DNA of 64,000 bases from Neptunomonas japonica DSM 18939. GTDB lineage: Bacteria > Pseudomonadota > Gammaproteobacteria > Pseudomonadales > Balneatricaceae. The notes beneath the pieces are model-generated. The model did no database searches. It was not told where the DNA came from and saw only the letters and a program-made list of their open reading frames with translations. Numbering within the stretch: the first letter of the stretch is position 1; every line of letters starts with the position of its first letter. Location of the stretch: NCBI RefSeq assembly GCF_000422765.1, contig NZ_AUGR01000014.1, positions 107,944-171,943 on the forward strand, written 5' to 3'. Below, in pieces: positions 53,120 to 62,224 of the stretch. The position numbers were made by a program, and so were the translations under genes.

Positions 53120-54286
53120 TTATGACAGTTGTTTGGCCAAAATTCTTAAACGGCTTTTAAATTCTGAACGGTCAACGTAGCAGCCCCTCAAATGGCGTTT
53201 GCCAGTATTCTCATCAAACGCATTGCGGCCATGTAACACCCGGCGGTTATCAAATACCACCATTTCACCCGCTGACAATTTCAGCTCAATTTTATAGCGC
53301 GTATCTTTCAAACGGCCCATCAATTCACGATAAGCAATGTAGTAGTCGTACATAACCTCGCTTGGCAAATCAAAAATATCCGCGAGGTGAGCGTTGTATT
53401 TAATCTCGATAATATTGCCAAAGTTATCCAAATTAATGACGGGGTGGTGCTGGCGAATATCATGTGCCTCATCATGAAAACGAAATGGAATCACGTACTC
53501 ACAAAGCAGCCGAAAATACTCGGGGTGATCTTCACGTAGCTCTTCAAGCACTTTTAAACCATCCACAAAAGTAGACTCGCCACCAACACTGTCATTGCTC
53601 AAGCAATGTAAGAACTGGTAGCCCGGCGGCACTTCCTGGTTGGCTAAATCGGTATGCAACGGTAATGAGATAGAAGTATAAGCAAGGTTAATCGGTTTTT
53701 TTTCTGATACCACATCAAAAGTCGAACCAAAATTAGTCTGGCGCAGATAGTCGATCCGGCTTGCTGTCTGCATAACGGCTTTGGGGCTATCTGGCATACC
53801 ATTAATAATGGCGAGCCCATACTTATCCAAAGTGCTCATCCACTCATACAAGGCCCTATCACTGCTCATAATCTCCTGCTGGTTTTGTACTGGAATTCTG
53901 TCAACAAACTTACAATCCCAGCTTTGATAGCCACTACTGCGACCCTTTGCCAACTCACTTGAGTAACAGAACTCCCGTAACCAACTTTGCTCAAAATGGC
54001 TAATATGCCCTTGTTCAGACCACTCAATAATAAGAACTCCCTTATCAATAGTGATTGATAACGGATAAATATCTTGCGAGACACTTAACAGATCAAAACA
54101 ACGCTCACCTGTTTGTGGATGAAAGGCCGTGGGGCAGTTATCACGCAACCAGATATAGTGATAAGTAGCATGGCTGCCATCATTCCAACAAACCTGCATG
54201 GCTCGATCATTTTGCTCAACAGATTCTATGTAAAAACCGGCGACTATTGGAGAATCTACAATTGGTTCTGATTGCGACGTTTGCAT
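53120..54286 (-). CDS. Gamma-butyrobetaine-hydroxylase-like dioxygenase
   Basis: This 388-residue protein has an N-terminal DUF971-like domain (YIWLRDNCPTAFHPQTGERCFDLLSV) and a TauD/TfdA catalytic domain. The iron ligands are His and Asp in LPLHTDLANQEVPPG and a His near NRRVLHGRNAF; an Arg in RHLRGCYVD binds 2-oxoglutarate. The family hydroxylates gamma-butyrobetaine or trimethyllysine. The Cys-rich zinc site of the N-domain is only partly conserved (CPTAFH). It is convergent to the SDR and divergent from a LysR gene that may control it. Confidence 0.88.
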   Translation of the reverse strand: MQTSQSEPIVDSPIVAGFYIESVEQNDRAMQVCWNDGSHATYHYIWLRDNCPTAFHPQTGERCFDLLSVSQDIYPLSITIDKGVLIIEWSEQGHISHFEQSWLREFCYSSELAKGRSSGYQSWDCKFVDRIPVQNQQEIMSSDRALYEWMSTLDKYGLAIINGMPDSPKAVMQTASRIDYLRQTNFGSTFDVVSEKKPINLAYTSISLPLHTDLANQEVPPGYQFLHCLSNDSVGGESTFVDGLKVLEELREDHPEYFRLLCEYVIPFRFHDEAHDIRQHHPVINLDNFGNIIEIKYNAHLADIFDLPSEVMYDYYIAYRELMGRLKDTRYKIELKLSAGEMVVFDNRRVLHGRNAFDENTGKRHLRGCYVDRSEFKSRLRILAKQLS

Positions 54287-54391
54287 TTTAGCTGACCCTG
54301 CATATACATGGAGTAAAGGACTACACCATGCTATGTTGCAAGTAATGCTTATTCAAACAATGAATTTTGACCTACTTGATAAGAAATAATA

Positions 54392-55276
54392 ATGAATAAA
54401 CGCACCGACCTTCCACCTCTCAATTGGCTCAAAACATTTGAAGCGGCAGCAAGATTACTCAATTTTAGTGCTGCCGGAAGAGAGCTACACCTGACACAGT
54501 CTGCGGTGAGCCAGCAAATACGGCTATTGGAACACCATTTGGGTGAGCCGTTATTTACCCGGGAACATCGCACGGTATATTTAACGAACAGTGGCTTGGC
54601 ATACTTGCCCGTTGTACAGAGCGCAATCAGCAACTTGCAACGCCACACCTCAGAGATTTTTTCCCCGCTTGGTAAAGGTCGCCTAGTGATTGAGGTAAGT
54701 ATCGCCTTTTCGATCATGTGGCTATCATCTAAATTAAGCCGGTTTTGCGCACAATACCCTGAGCTAAAATTACAGCTGGTCCACGCCAACTGGGATAATG
54801 AGTTTAATCGCAGCCCTGCTGATATCACCATCATGCACGGTAATGGCGACTGGCCGGGGATGCAGTTACACCCATTATTTACACCTAAACTAAAACCCTA
54901 CTGCTCTCCAAAGCTTGCCGATCAGCTGAGTGAGCCTAGTGATCTATTGTCATTACCTCTCTTGGAAGTTTTAGGTACCCGCCAAGGTTGGCAAGAGTGG
55001 TTTCAGAAAGCAGGGGTTAAAACAGATAATGCAGACACTCTCTATCACAAGACTGACAACCTAGCCGCAGGAATGTCGATAGGCGAAGCAGGGCTTGGAG
55101 TGTTTCTCGGTTATCCCGACTTCTTTACGGGACAATTAAACAATCAAAAACTAATTGCGCCTTTTGATATATGCCTAGAGACAGAAGATAACTATTACCT
55201 AACCTACCCAAAAGGCAAGCCTCTCTCCAAATCTGCAACCGTCTTTAATGAATGGTTATTAGATGAGCTGGTATAG
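54392..55276 (+). CDS. LysR family regulator (GcvA-like)
   Basis: This 294-residue regulator has an N-terminal HTH (LNWLKTFEAAARLLNFSAAGRELHLTQSAVSQQIRLLEHHLGEPLFTREHRTVYLT) typical of the GcvA/AmpR group and a C-terminal LysR effector domain. It is divergent from the dioxygenase gene (105-base gap) and probably regulates it in response to a quaternary amine or related ligand. Confidence 0.9.
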   Translation: MNKRTDLPPLNWLKTFEAAARLLNFSAAGRELHLTQSAVSQQIRLLEHHLGEPLFTREHRTVYLTNSGLAYLPVVQSAISNLQRHTSEIFSPLGKGRLVIEVSIAFSIMWLSSKLSRFCAQYPELKLQLVHANWDNEFNRSPADITIMHGNGDWPGMQLHPLFTPKLKPYCSPKLADQLSEPSDLLSLPLLEVLGTRQGWQEWFQKAGVKTDNADTLYHKTDNLAAGMSIGEAGLGVFLGYPDFFTGQLNNQKLIAPFDICLETEDNYYLTYPKGKPLSKSATVFNEWLLDELV

Positions 55277-55472
55277 ACATTAGCATTCGAATAACCACTT
55301 GATAATTTAGCAACAAAACGTATTAGTTTTTAGATAACGTTGCTAACCAAATCGAATCACAGGGCTATATTGAATGAAGGGATATGTAAGTGATTATGAG
55401 TTCATACGCCAGTGATAATTAATGCTAAGCCACCGAGAATAAGCATCCTATCTTTCTACTCGGATCGCCTGA

Positions 55473-55928
55473 ATGAACCTCTACCTTCGAATGCTCTACT
55501 TACTAATTGCATCCTTTTTCAAACCAAGGTTGCCAATTGAACACCCTGAAAACACTCTCACGCTAAGTGTACTGCCCAACGATATCGACCTTAACAGACA
55601 CATGAATAATGGCCGCTACCTTACCATTTGCGATCTGTCACGGGTTGATATGTTTATTCGTACTGGGCTGGCCAGCACTATGATGAAAGAGAAGTGGATG
55701 CCCGTCATCTCAGAGCATACGATGACCTATAAACGACCATTAAGCCTATTCAAAAAATATGAAGTCAAGATGGAGATAACCGGCTGGGACGATAAAGCTT
55801 TCCATATGACCCACACTTTTATTTGTGGCGAACGCGTTCTAGCACAAGGGACATCAAAGGGATGTGTGGTCAGCAAACAAGGCGTAATACCACCGGATGA
55901 GGTGATAGCAAAAATAAAAGAAAGATGA
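55473..55928 (+). CDS. Acyl-CoA thioesterase family protein (hotdog fold)
   Basis: This 151-residue hotdog-fold protein begins with a hydrophobic helix (YLRMLYLLIASFF). The active-site region VLPNDIDLNRHMNNGRYLTICDLSRVD matches 4-hydroxybenzoyl-CoA/THEM6-like thioesterases, with Asp and Asn in DIDLNRHMNN. It would hydrolyse an acyl-CoA. It is monocistronic and lies just before the tRNA genes. Confidence 0.82.
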   Translation: MNLYLRMLYLLIASFFKPRLPIEHPENTLTLSVLPNDIDLNRHMNNGRYLTICDLSRVDMFIRTGLASTMMKEKWMPVISEHTMTYKRPLSLFKKYEVKMEITGWDDKAFHMTHTFICGERVLAQGTSKGCVVSKQGVIPPDEVIAKIKER

Positions 55929-55931
55929 AGG

Positions 55932-56007
<76 letters not shown>

Positions 56008-56115
56008 GCATGGTCATAAAAGACCACTTCAACCTTAGCATTGATAATGCCAAGATTGAGAAACAAAAACAACCACTTGGCATAGCCCATAAGCGGCTGT
56101 TCTCATTGTAGAATT

Positions 56116-56165
56116 TGGTAGGACTAGGCAGATTCGAACTGCCGACCTCTACCATGTCAAAGTAG
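56116..56165 (-). repeat. 3' half of tRNA-Val(GAC): displaced end / prophage attachment site
   Basis: On the minus strand this 50-base block contains an anticodon arm CTACT-TTGACAT-GGTAG (anticodon GAC), variable loop, T arm (GGCAG-TTCGAAT-CTGCC), acceptor 3' strand TAGTCCT, discriminator A and CCA. The 5' half that should supply AGGACTA and the D arm is not upstream; unrelated sequence begins right after the anticodon stem. This is what remains when an element integrates in a tRNA and rebuilds the gene at its other end, beyond 64000. It marks the prophage boundary. Confidence 0.8.
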
Positions 56166-56517
56166 CTTGGACAACGGCGAAGATACTACCCTATGTTATT
56201 GTTTAAACACAAGTATTTATTGTAAATTTTTAAATGTTTTGCCTTTCGTTCTTAGGAATAGGAAAACGGCAATTATCAATAACAAAAAAGGTCAGGGGTG
56301 ATTAGTATTGAAGCGGAGTTGCAGTCCGTGAGCAATCATTTGTTAATCAATCACTTAACCCTCACACAGCTAATATAAATGCTAAATAAACGCCTTTTTT
56401 ATCAATGTTTTACTGTATTTATGCGGCTGTATATTAGCTGTGTAATGGAAATCCCCCTTTTTTATTCTTTTAATATAATTTGACGAAAACCTCTCAAAAT
56501 TTGCACTTACCGGCACA

Positions 56518-56576
56518 TGTAAACTAAACTTACACTTAACGTTTTGGGTTATTTTGGGTTGTTTTAGGTTTTTTGG
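56518..56576 (+). promoter_or_regulatory. Inverted repeat and 10-bp tandem repeats before the YafO pair
   Basis: TGTAA-N7-TTACA (56518-56534) is a perfect inverted repeat. It is followed by three and a half copies of a 10-base unit, GTTTTGGGTT / ATTTTGGGTT / GTTTTAGGTT / TTTTGG (56541-56576), ending at the start codon region. Repeats at one helical turn beside a palindrome fit an autoregulated toxin-antitoxin promoter. No convincing -10 was found. Confidence 0.5.
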
Positions 56577-56584
56577 TGAATGCA

Positions 56585-57172
56585 ATGATAATGGATTACA
56601 GCATACAAGGTGATGCGAAGAGCTTCGTCAGTGAGTATGAGCAAATAGTAAGCGCTCAGATTTTACGTACATCCGCTATTTACTCACCTTCGCCAGAAGT
56701 CGAAAAATCAGTAAACGTCGATCTAAAAACATTGCATAGCGCTACTTATAAAATAAACAAAGCAGGCCGTCTATTATTAGAGGACTTGCTTGCGTTGGCG
56801 GCGAAGGATCAACTAGCTGTAAATCAGCGCGAAGCGGCGGTTGTTTATGATGACCTTAAAACTGCCTCTCAACAGATGCACCTTCTCGGATCTAAAGTAA
56901 GAGACAAACTGCTTAACAAGGCAAAAATCCAAAGCTGGCTTGGCGATTATCAAAGCGACCTTATTAAGGCGTATGAGAAGTACGCCTCTGCATTTGATCG
57001 GTATGCAGAAACGACCAATAAGATTGCAGATATATACCGCCAAGAGTCTGATCTCAGCATCTCTACTGACACACGCACGCCTCCAACAAAAGAAGCAATG
57101 GATCGTTTTATACGCTCATCAGAGCGAACTCTTCAAAAAGCATTAAACGGTGAGCCTATAGAATTCGTATGA
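56585..57172 (+). CDS. Probable antitoxin partner of YafO, unfamiliar family
   Basis: From the ATG at 56585 (GGTG six bases upstream; TTG and GTG starts 9-12 bases earlier are possible) the product is 195 residues, soluble and mostly helical. It has long coiled segments (KINKAGRLLLEDLLALAAKDQLAVNQREAA; IQSWLGDYQSDLIKAYEKYASAFDRYAETTNKIADIYRQ). It is not a YafN-type antitoxin and I do not recognise it. The gene overlaps the YafO-like toxin gene by four bases (ATGA), as antitoxin genes do. Role inferred from position only. Confidence 0.65.
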   Translation: MIMDYSIQGDAKSFVSEYEQIVSAQILRTSAIYSPSPEVEKSVNVDLKTLHSATYKINKAGRLLLEDLLALAAKDQLAVNQREAAVVYDDLKTASQQMHLLGSKVRDKLLNKAKIQSWLGDYQSDLIKAYEKYASAFDRYAETTNKIADIYRQESDLSISTDTRTPPTKEAMDRFIRSSERTLQKALNGEPIEFV

Positions 57173-57582
57173 TCAAAGTTTATTGTTCAAAGGAGTTGAG
57201 CGAAGATCCTGAATTCAACGTTATAAAAGAAGACTTTTTTTCCTATATCGCATCCGAAAAAATTGAGGTTCCTAATTACTTTGGAAAAGACGTTCCATAT
57301 GAGCGCCCGCCATCAGCCGTTCTAGCCGAGCTCCAGCATATACATCTACAACTTACCCCTGAAGAATGCCGCATCGAGCCCCCCTTAAATCCTTGGGACT
57401 CATCTAGGCTGCAGTTTAAAAGAACTAGCAATAAATTCCTCGTTTACACCAGGGGAGAGAAAAGCAGAAACACCTATATAATACTTGCTATTGTCTTCCC
57501 TAGAGCACATGAGAAAGCCGATAGTATTGACCATATGAGTGGATTAATAACAGCAGCCAACCAAGCTAAGAAATGCTTTTAA
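57169..57582 (+). CDS. YafO-type toxin (mRNA interferase family)
   Basis: This 137-residue protein has the YafO core: a helical start with FNVIKEDFFSYIASEKIEVPNYFGKDVPYERP, then a HIHL segment (AELQHIHLQL) and a FKRTSNKFLVYTRG strand pair. It ends with YIILAIVFPRAHEKAD and a C-terminal helix with HMSGLITAANQAKKCF. YafO associates with the ribosome and cleaves mRNA. The usual E. coli partner YafN is absent; a 195-residue helical protein is encoded upstream with coupled translation. It lies at the edge of a prophage, a usual place for such accessory genes. Confidence 0.8.
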   Translation: MIKVYCSKELSEDPEFNVIKEDFFSYIASEKIEVPNYFGKDVPYERPPSAVLAELQHIHLQLTPEECRIEPPLNPWDSSRLQFKRTSNKFLVYTRGEKSRNTYIILAIVFPRAHEKADSIDHMSGLITAANQAKKCF

Positions 57583-57658
57583 GAGCTCTCTAGTAGGCGA
57601 CTAAGCGAAGAAAAGAGGAAAGCGGTTTTAAAGCTGCTAGAGAAATAAGAGGCTATAG

Positions 57659-57946
57659 TTATGCAACCCAAACATTGGTTTGGGCCTGCCCTGCAAGCAA
57701 TAGCGCCTCTCTTATTTCTTCCCAGGTTACGGTTTGAGTTGAGTTATCAGCCATTTTCCATTGAGTGGTCATGCCTGCCTCACCTACAGCAACAACACGC
57801 GCCATGCGGTCTTGAGACTTCTCATCACCATCGAAAACTTTACCTGTAGAAATAGTGACAAGTATTTTTGAAACTTCGCTATCTCTGTGTGCTTTTTTTC
57901 GTAAAGCCACCAGCTCAGGCGGCGAATTATGTAGCAGCGTTTTCAT
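57659..57946 (-). CDS. Phage DUF4376-like tail-associated protein
   Basis: This 95-residue protein starts at ATG 57946 (GGAG ten bases upstream). Its segment SKILVTISTGKVFDGDEKSQDRMARVVAVGEAGMTTQWKMADNSTQTVTWEEIREALLLAGQAQTNVWV is typical of DUF4376 domains found at the end of phage tail-fibre operons. Its role is uncertain; it is often linked to tail-fibre assembly. It is the last gene of the minus-strand tail block and its start overlaps the end of the preceding gene. Confidence 0.75.
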   Translation of the reverse strand: MKTLLHNSPPELVALRKKAHRDSEVSKILVTISTGKVFDGDEKSQDRMARVVAVGEAGMTTQWKMADNSTQTVTWEEIREALLLAGQAQTNVWVA

Positions 57947-58307
57947 GAACAATAAACTCCTTTTCTAAATATTGAATACCTGCCGCAATCATAATTTCAT
58001 AATCAACAGCCACCGGCCCAGGTACAAACGTAAAATTCATTGGCTCGGTTATAGGGTACTCAACACCCTCGATAGTTGCTGTGCAAGGAACCGGGTGAGT
58101 CTCTAGCGTGTAATCTATTTTACGGTGTTTAGAGTGTGGCGAAGTTGTTACATCAACATAGCTATTTTCGTCTGTATCACCGTCGCCCGCCTCAATCCAG
58201 CCACCACTTATGCCCGCCTCTTTCGAGAGCATAAGCGGTGTATCGCCCACCTTTTTAAGCACTTCGCCCGTCACTAAGTCATAAATAAGTGCATCGATAT
58301 GGCTCAT
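57927..58307 (-). CDS. Phage tail-region hypothetical protein
   Basis: This is a 126-residue soluble protein of the tail block, beginning SHIDALIYDLVTGEVLKKV and later VTTSPHSKHRKIDYTLETHPVPCTATIEGVEYPI. No family is recognised. The four-base overlap with the J gene and the overlap with the DUF4376-like gene show it is part of the late transcript. It may be a tail-fibre connector or chaperone. Confidence 0.7.
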   Translation of the reverse strand: MSHIDALIYDLVTGEVLKKVGDTPLMLSKEAGISGGWIEAGDGDTDENSYVDVTTSPHSKHRKIDYTLETHPVPCTATIEGVEYPITEPMNFTFVPGPVAVDYEIMIAAGIQYLEKEFIVHENAAT

Positions 58308-61300
58308 GTGTCCTTAACCCCTATTAGTGAAATGATTCTCGATTTAATTTTTGCTACGCCCACCGCTGTTACCACAATCGAATATGTATGGTCGCCTGCT
58401 GGCGGCGTGTCTTTCTCGGCTATGGGGCAAGGAATAACTGCGCTTTTATAGCTAGGACTTCCGTTTGGGTTGCTGTCGTATCCTGCTGCTGCCACTGAAT
58501 AGCTATAGAGCGTTACACTTCCGCGCTTTAATGCAACCGTACAATCTACGGCCATGCCGCTAATGATCACATGCCCGGATATAAAGACCGGCTTACCAAC
58601 TGATGAAAATAGCTTGCTAACTGCTGTATACGTTTGTCCATTTAGCGTTTTGGTGCCACTAACCTTCCCTGATGCCGGTATTGTTACCGCTTGCCCTGCT
58701 AGTTGCAGCGTATCCACTGAAGCGGCTTTTATGTACGCTCCCTCGATGACAGCGAGGCCGTTATAAGTTCCGAGTACTACCTTTGATGGGTCGTTAGGAT
58801 CTAATACAGAAAAGTTACTCGCCAAAATCACAAACGATGATGTGACACCATCATTCATTAACCCCACGCCAGCTATATGACCGTTAACATCGGTCTTAAT
58901 CGTCCACTGCGCATAGATACCATCATAGGTAGTGAATTTTTGCTGTACTGATGCGTAGTTGTTATCAACTCTTGTGTCTAACTGAGCGACTGAATCAGCA
59001 ATAATTCCATCAGCTACCATTCGAGCGTTATGCTCTACTAAGATATTAGCGGTTCTATTGCTTGCTTCCGCCGCCACTTCCTGATTTATAGATGCTTCTC
59101 TGTCGGTAACTTCTTGAGAAATAGCCGCCGCTAAAGCATTGCCCGTTGCATTATTTACGCTCACAACAGCTGAGTTTATGGCCGCGTTTCTATCGCTAAC
59201 CTCTTGAGAGATAGCAGCGCCAATTAAAACTCCTGCTTCTGTTTCTGTTAAACCATCAGCATCAGATACCGCTTGCAATATGCGCTGAGCAACCGACCCA
59301 TCTATCGTGTCATCTGCTGTAATAAGTTCGATTGAAGCAAGTAAATCTGCATGTAATTGCGACGTTGTTATTCTCGACTCTAGCAGTTCTAATATTGCCG
59401 CTGGATCTGTGCCGGTTTCTACATGCTTTCCCGCTACCGCATTAAATGGCCCAGGCACGTCCGCCTTGCTAACGTGCCTAATCCAATAATACAAACTGCT
59501 GCCGGGATCGACGGTATCTGTGTAGCGTGTGTGGATAACTGGTTTTACTATGCCTGCTGTTCCAATATCGTTTGTTTCACTGCGCCAAAGCTCTGTATGT
59601 GAGTGGTTTAAATACTGATCGGTTGCATCATCCCACACGCATTCCACTGTTACCGTTTTGCCAACAGCATCAAAGCCGGTGGGCACAGGCGGAACCGGCA
59701 AAGATGTAATACCAGGCAATATATTAAGCGTTGCCCAGCCGCCGATAATATCCTCGTTACGCGCCGCTATTCGCACTATTGACGCAACAGGGTCTACGTT
59801 TTTAGTAAAAGCGAGTACTGAGCTTGTGCCGAACGGTTGCCATGTGCTGCCGTTATCGTGTGAAATCTGCAATATATAGCTGGTTGCATCATCAACAGAG
59901 TTCCAGCCAAATTTAACAATAGGTTGCGATGCTGTGCCGCTGTAAGAAACATTTAAACCTGTGACCAGCGATAAAGCGTTTTCATTGATTGTTGTTCCTG
60001 GTGGAATGCTAATTGTTCCATCAGCAATTAGGTCGTCAATTTCATGTACTTTCGGGTCGTCATATTCACCCGTAAAGCTGAACTGATGACCACCAGCATG
60101 ACGAGAAGAGCGCATTAAAAAACGGCGGTAATGCTTATCAGCAACACCGAACATAAACGAGGTGCGCTTACGCTTAAAGCCCTTATAGATACTGGCATTA
60201 TGCGTGCTGTTAATAACTATTTGATTTGATTTACTACCCGCTGTTACAACATACGGGCCTTGTGGCTGCTGTAGCTTATCAGCCAAGTTAACAACATAGG
60301 TTTTACCCGTTTCAAAAATAGCGTCTTCTGATAGCGTGAGCGTTTGTGTACCATCGCCATTATCAACGAGATCTAATACTTCGCCGCTCGTTCCCCAGTT
60401 ACTCGAGTAATGACTGACTGCAACACAACTTCCCTTTTCTGGTAACCCACCAGCAAGCTCGGTTTTAAATTGGCAAATACGGTTGCGATACTCACTCTTA
60501 CCGGCTTCAAACATACCTTCCCGGTATGCTTGTGTGTGATTGGTAATGCCATCGCGCTTTAGCTTAACGGGGTTTGTGCCTGCTTTACCTGGTAACACAC
60601 ATAGCACTTGCACAGGCATACCGGTATCAGCGTCGCGGTATTCCATTTCTACCGCGTCGTTTTCCCACTGATCCATTGTGTCGTATTGAAGATCAAAAGA
60701 GCCGGCGATAATCTCTGTCATGCCAAACATATAGTCTGGCACTATCTTTGGCTCATCACGAACCATTGAATACACGCCTTTATACTCGATTTTTTCGGCG
60801 CGCCCTGCTTTAGCTATCATCTGCAAAACAGCATCAAGCGAACTTTTTGTATCTATATTAAAATCAAAAAAGTCATTGCGTGAAAGCCACACATCAGCCA
60901 ACCGTTTAATCGCGGGCAAGTCTAAATAACTATCATCATACTCACCCCCATAATCAGCTTTTACTTGATCACAAAAGGCCCATGCAGGGCTTCGGGTCGC
61001 TTGTGGTTGGCTCCAACTTGTACCATCCCAAACAGGCAATAAGCGCTGACGAACAACATTAAAACGGCGCTCGCTTTGACCTGATAACTGCCCATCCACT
61101 TTAATTTTTACAGCCCATACGGTGTGGTCATAGGTATGATCAGACTCGATAACGCACTTAAGCTCACCCCAAAAAACACTGTCTTGCAAACGAATATTAC
61201 TCGGCCCTGCACTATCAGAGCTGCGGCGCATTCTGACTTCATAGCGGCCCGGGGGTACTTCTGTCGCTACTGTTGTGCGTATAGCCTCAACGGTTTTCCC

Positions 61301-62224
61301 TTCTAGGGTCCAGCTATCAAGATGCGCCCAGGCACCAATACCTATATCGCTTTCATCTACCGCTCGATATTCAGCCTCAATAGTGACAGACACCAGTGAT
61401 AATGCGCCGGTTTGCTTGTCTTGGAGCCCTAACCCTTGCGGTGCGATAAGGTCCGCACCAATAGTGGTAACTTGCACATCTGAAGGTGAGACTGTATGAG
61501 GACCAGACCAGCCCAAATGCTTCTCATCGTTAGGCGCGAACAGTTCAATATTGCTTACATCACTAGAGGTATAAACATCAGGGCTAAACAGAGTTACCCG
61601 CTCACCCGGCATGCATACTTGCTGCTCGTAATTCTCGAAATTACTAAGCAGTGTATTGCCAATTTTCGCTTCTGAAAGCGCGTTTTCACCTTGGCCTACG
61701 GAAAAAACGTGGAATAAATACTGATCACCATCAATGAAACGTCTGAACGGCATTGCCGCAAAATCAGGCCACACACGCTGACGCCCATAACCCACCGGAA
61801 TGGGTTGACCAAGGCGAGGGCTATTACCTTGCGCGTTTAAATCATAGGTTGGGGATTGTTCGGGTAAGTCTTTATGGTTGTTGTTGAGGTTCTGCATGGA
61901 CTGCATTTGCGTATAGGTATATATCGCAGTAATTGCAGTAAAAGCCATAATCGCCCAACTGATCGGATCCACACCGAACGGGCGCGGGCGCAGCGTTAAA
62001 TGCTGGCCGTTACATAGCGGGGTAATATCCCAATCAATCGCGGGTATTTCTTCCCCATCGATGCGAGCAATAACAGGCTGATAAGTGCCCGGTTTAAAAG
62101 CAGGGTTTAGTTTTATTACGAGCCCTTCTAACGTGATAGAAGATTTTACATCTAGCTCATAATCAAATTCTTTAGCGCCTACAGAGCTTAATGGGTGCTT
62201 ATGGACTGTGACTTTAACCGACAT
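58304..62224 (-). CDS. Tail tip / host specificity protein J (TipJ family)
   Basis: This 1306-residue central tail-tip protein opens with a small domain and a hydrophobic stretch (DPISWAIMAFTAITAIYTY), then the TipJ core with GQPIPVGYGRQRVWPDFAAMPFRRFIDGD. Fibronectin-like segments (SQPIVKFGWNSVDDATSYILQISHDNGSTWQPF) lie in the middle, and helical collar repeats near 1000-1090 (AAISQEVTDREASINQEVAAEASNRTANI) precede a C-terminal receptor-facing beta domain. It decides host range. The N-terminal domain suggests fusion with an I-like assembly protein. Confidence 0.88.
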   Translation of the reverse strand: MSVKVTVHKHPLSSVGAKEFDYELDVKSSITLEGLVIKLNPAFKPGTYQPVIARIDGEEIPAIDWDITPLCNGQHLTLRPRPFGVDPISWAIMAFTAITAIYTYTQMQSMQNLNNNHKDLPEQSPTYDLNAQGNSPRLGQPIPVGYGRQRVWPDFAAMPFRRFIDGDQYLFHVFSVGQGENALSEAKIGNTLLSNFENYEQQVCMPGERVTLFSPDVYTSSDVSNIELFAPNDEKHLGWSGPHTVSPSDVQVTTIGADLIAPQGLGLQDKQTGALSLVSVTIEAEYRAVDESDIGIGAWAHLDSWTLEGKTVEAIRTTVATEVPPGRYEVRMRRSSDSAGPSNIRLQDSVFWGELKCVIESDHTYDHTVWAVKIKVDGQLSGQSERRFNVVRQRLLPVWDGTSWSQPQATRSPAWAFCDQVKADYGGEYDDSYLDLPAIKRLADVWLSRNDFFDFNIDTKSSLDAVLQMIAKAGRAEKIEYKGVYSMVRDEPKIVPDYMFGMTEIIAGSFDLQYDTMDQWENDAVEMEYRDADTGMPVQVLCVLPGKAGTNPVKLKRDGITNHTQAYREGMFEAGKSEYRNRICQFKTELAGGLPEKGSCVAVSHYSSNWGTSGEVLDLVDNGDGTQTLTLSEDAIFETGKTYVVNLADKLQQPQGPYVVTAGSKSNQIVINSTHNASIYKGFKRKRTSFMFGVADKHYRRFLMRSSRHAGGHQFSFTGEYDDPKVHEIDDLIADGTISIPPGTTINENALSLVTGLNVSYSGTASQPIVKFGWNSVDDATSYILQISHDNGSTWQPFGTSSVLAFTKNVDPVASIVRIAARNEDIIGGWATLNILPGITSLPVPPVPTGFDAVGKTVTVECVWDDATDQYLNHSHTELWRSETNDIGTAGIVKPVIHTRYTDTVDPGSSLYYWIRHVSKADVPGPFNAVAGKHVETGTDPAAILELLESRITTSQLHADLLASIELITADDTIDGSVAQRILQAVSDADGLTETEAGVLIGAAISQEVSDRNAAINSAVVSVNNATGNALAAAISQEVTDREASINQEVAAEASNRTANILVEHNARMVADGIIADSVAQLDTRVDNNYASVQQKFTTYDGIYAQWTIKTDVNGHIAGVGLMNDGVTSSFVILASNFSVLDPNDPSKVVLGTYNGLAVIEGAYIKAASVDTLQLAGQAVTIPASGKVSGTKTLNGQTYTAVSKLFSSVGKPVFISGHVIISGMAVDCTVALKRGSVTLYSYSVAAAGYDSNPNGSPSYKSAVIPCPIAEKDTPPAGDHTYSIVVTAVGVAKIKSRIISLIGVKDT

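Noticed and set aside
54349..54834. Minus-strand 161-residue reading frame
   Set aside because: Lies fully antisense to a well-supported LysR gene and has no recognisable domain.
56382..56585. Minus-strand 67-residue reading frame in the gap after the attachment site
   Set aside because: No ribosome site or domain, biased Lys/Asn composition from AT-rich DNA, and it overlaps the promoter repeats of the YafO pair.
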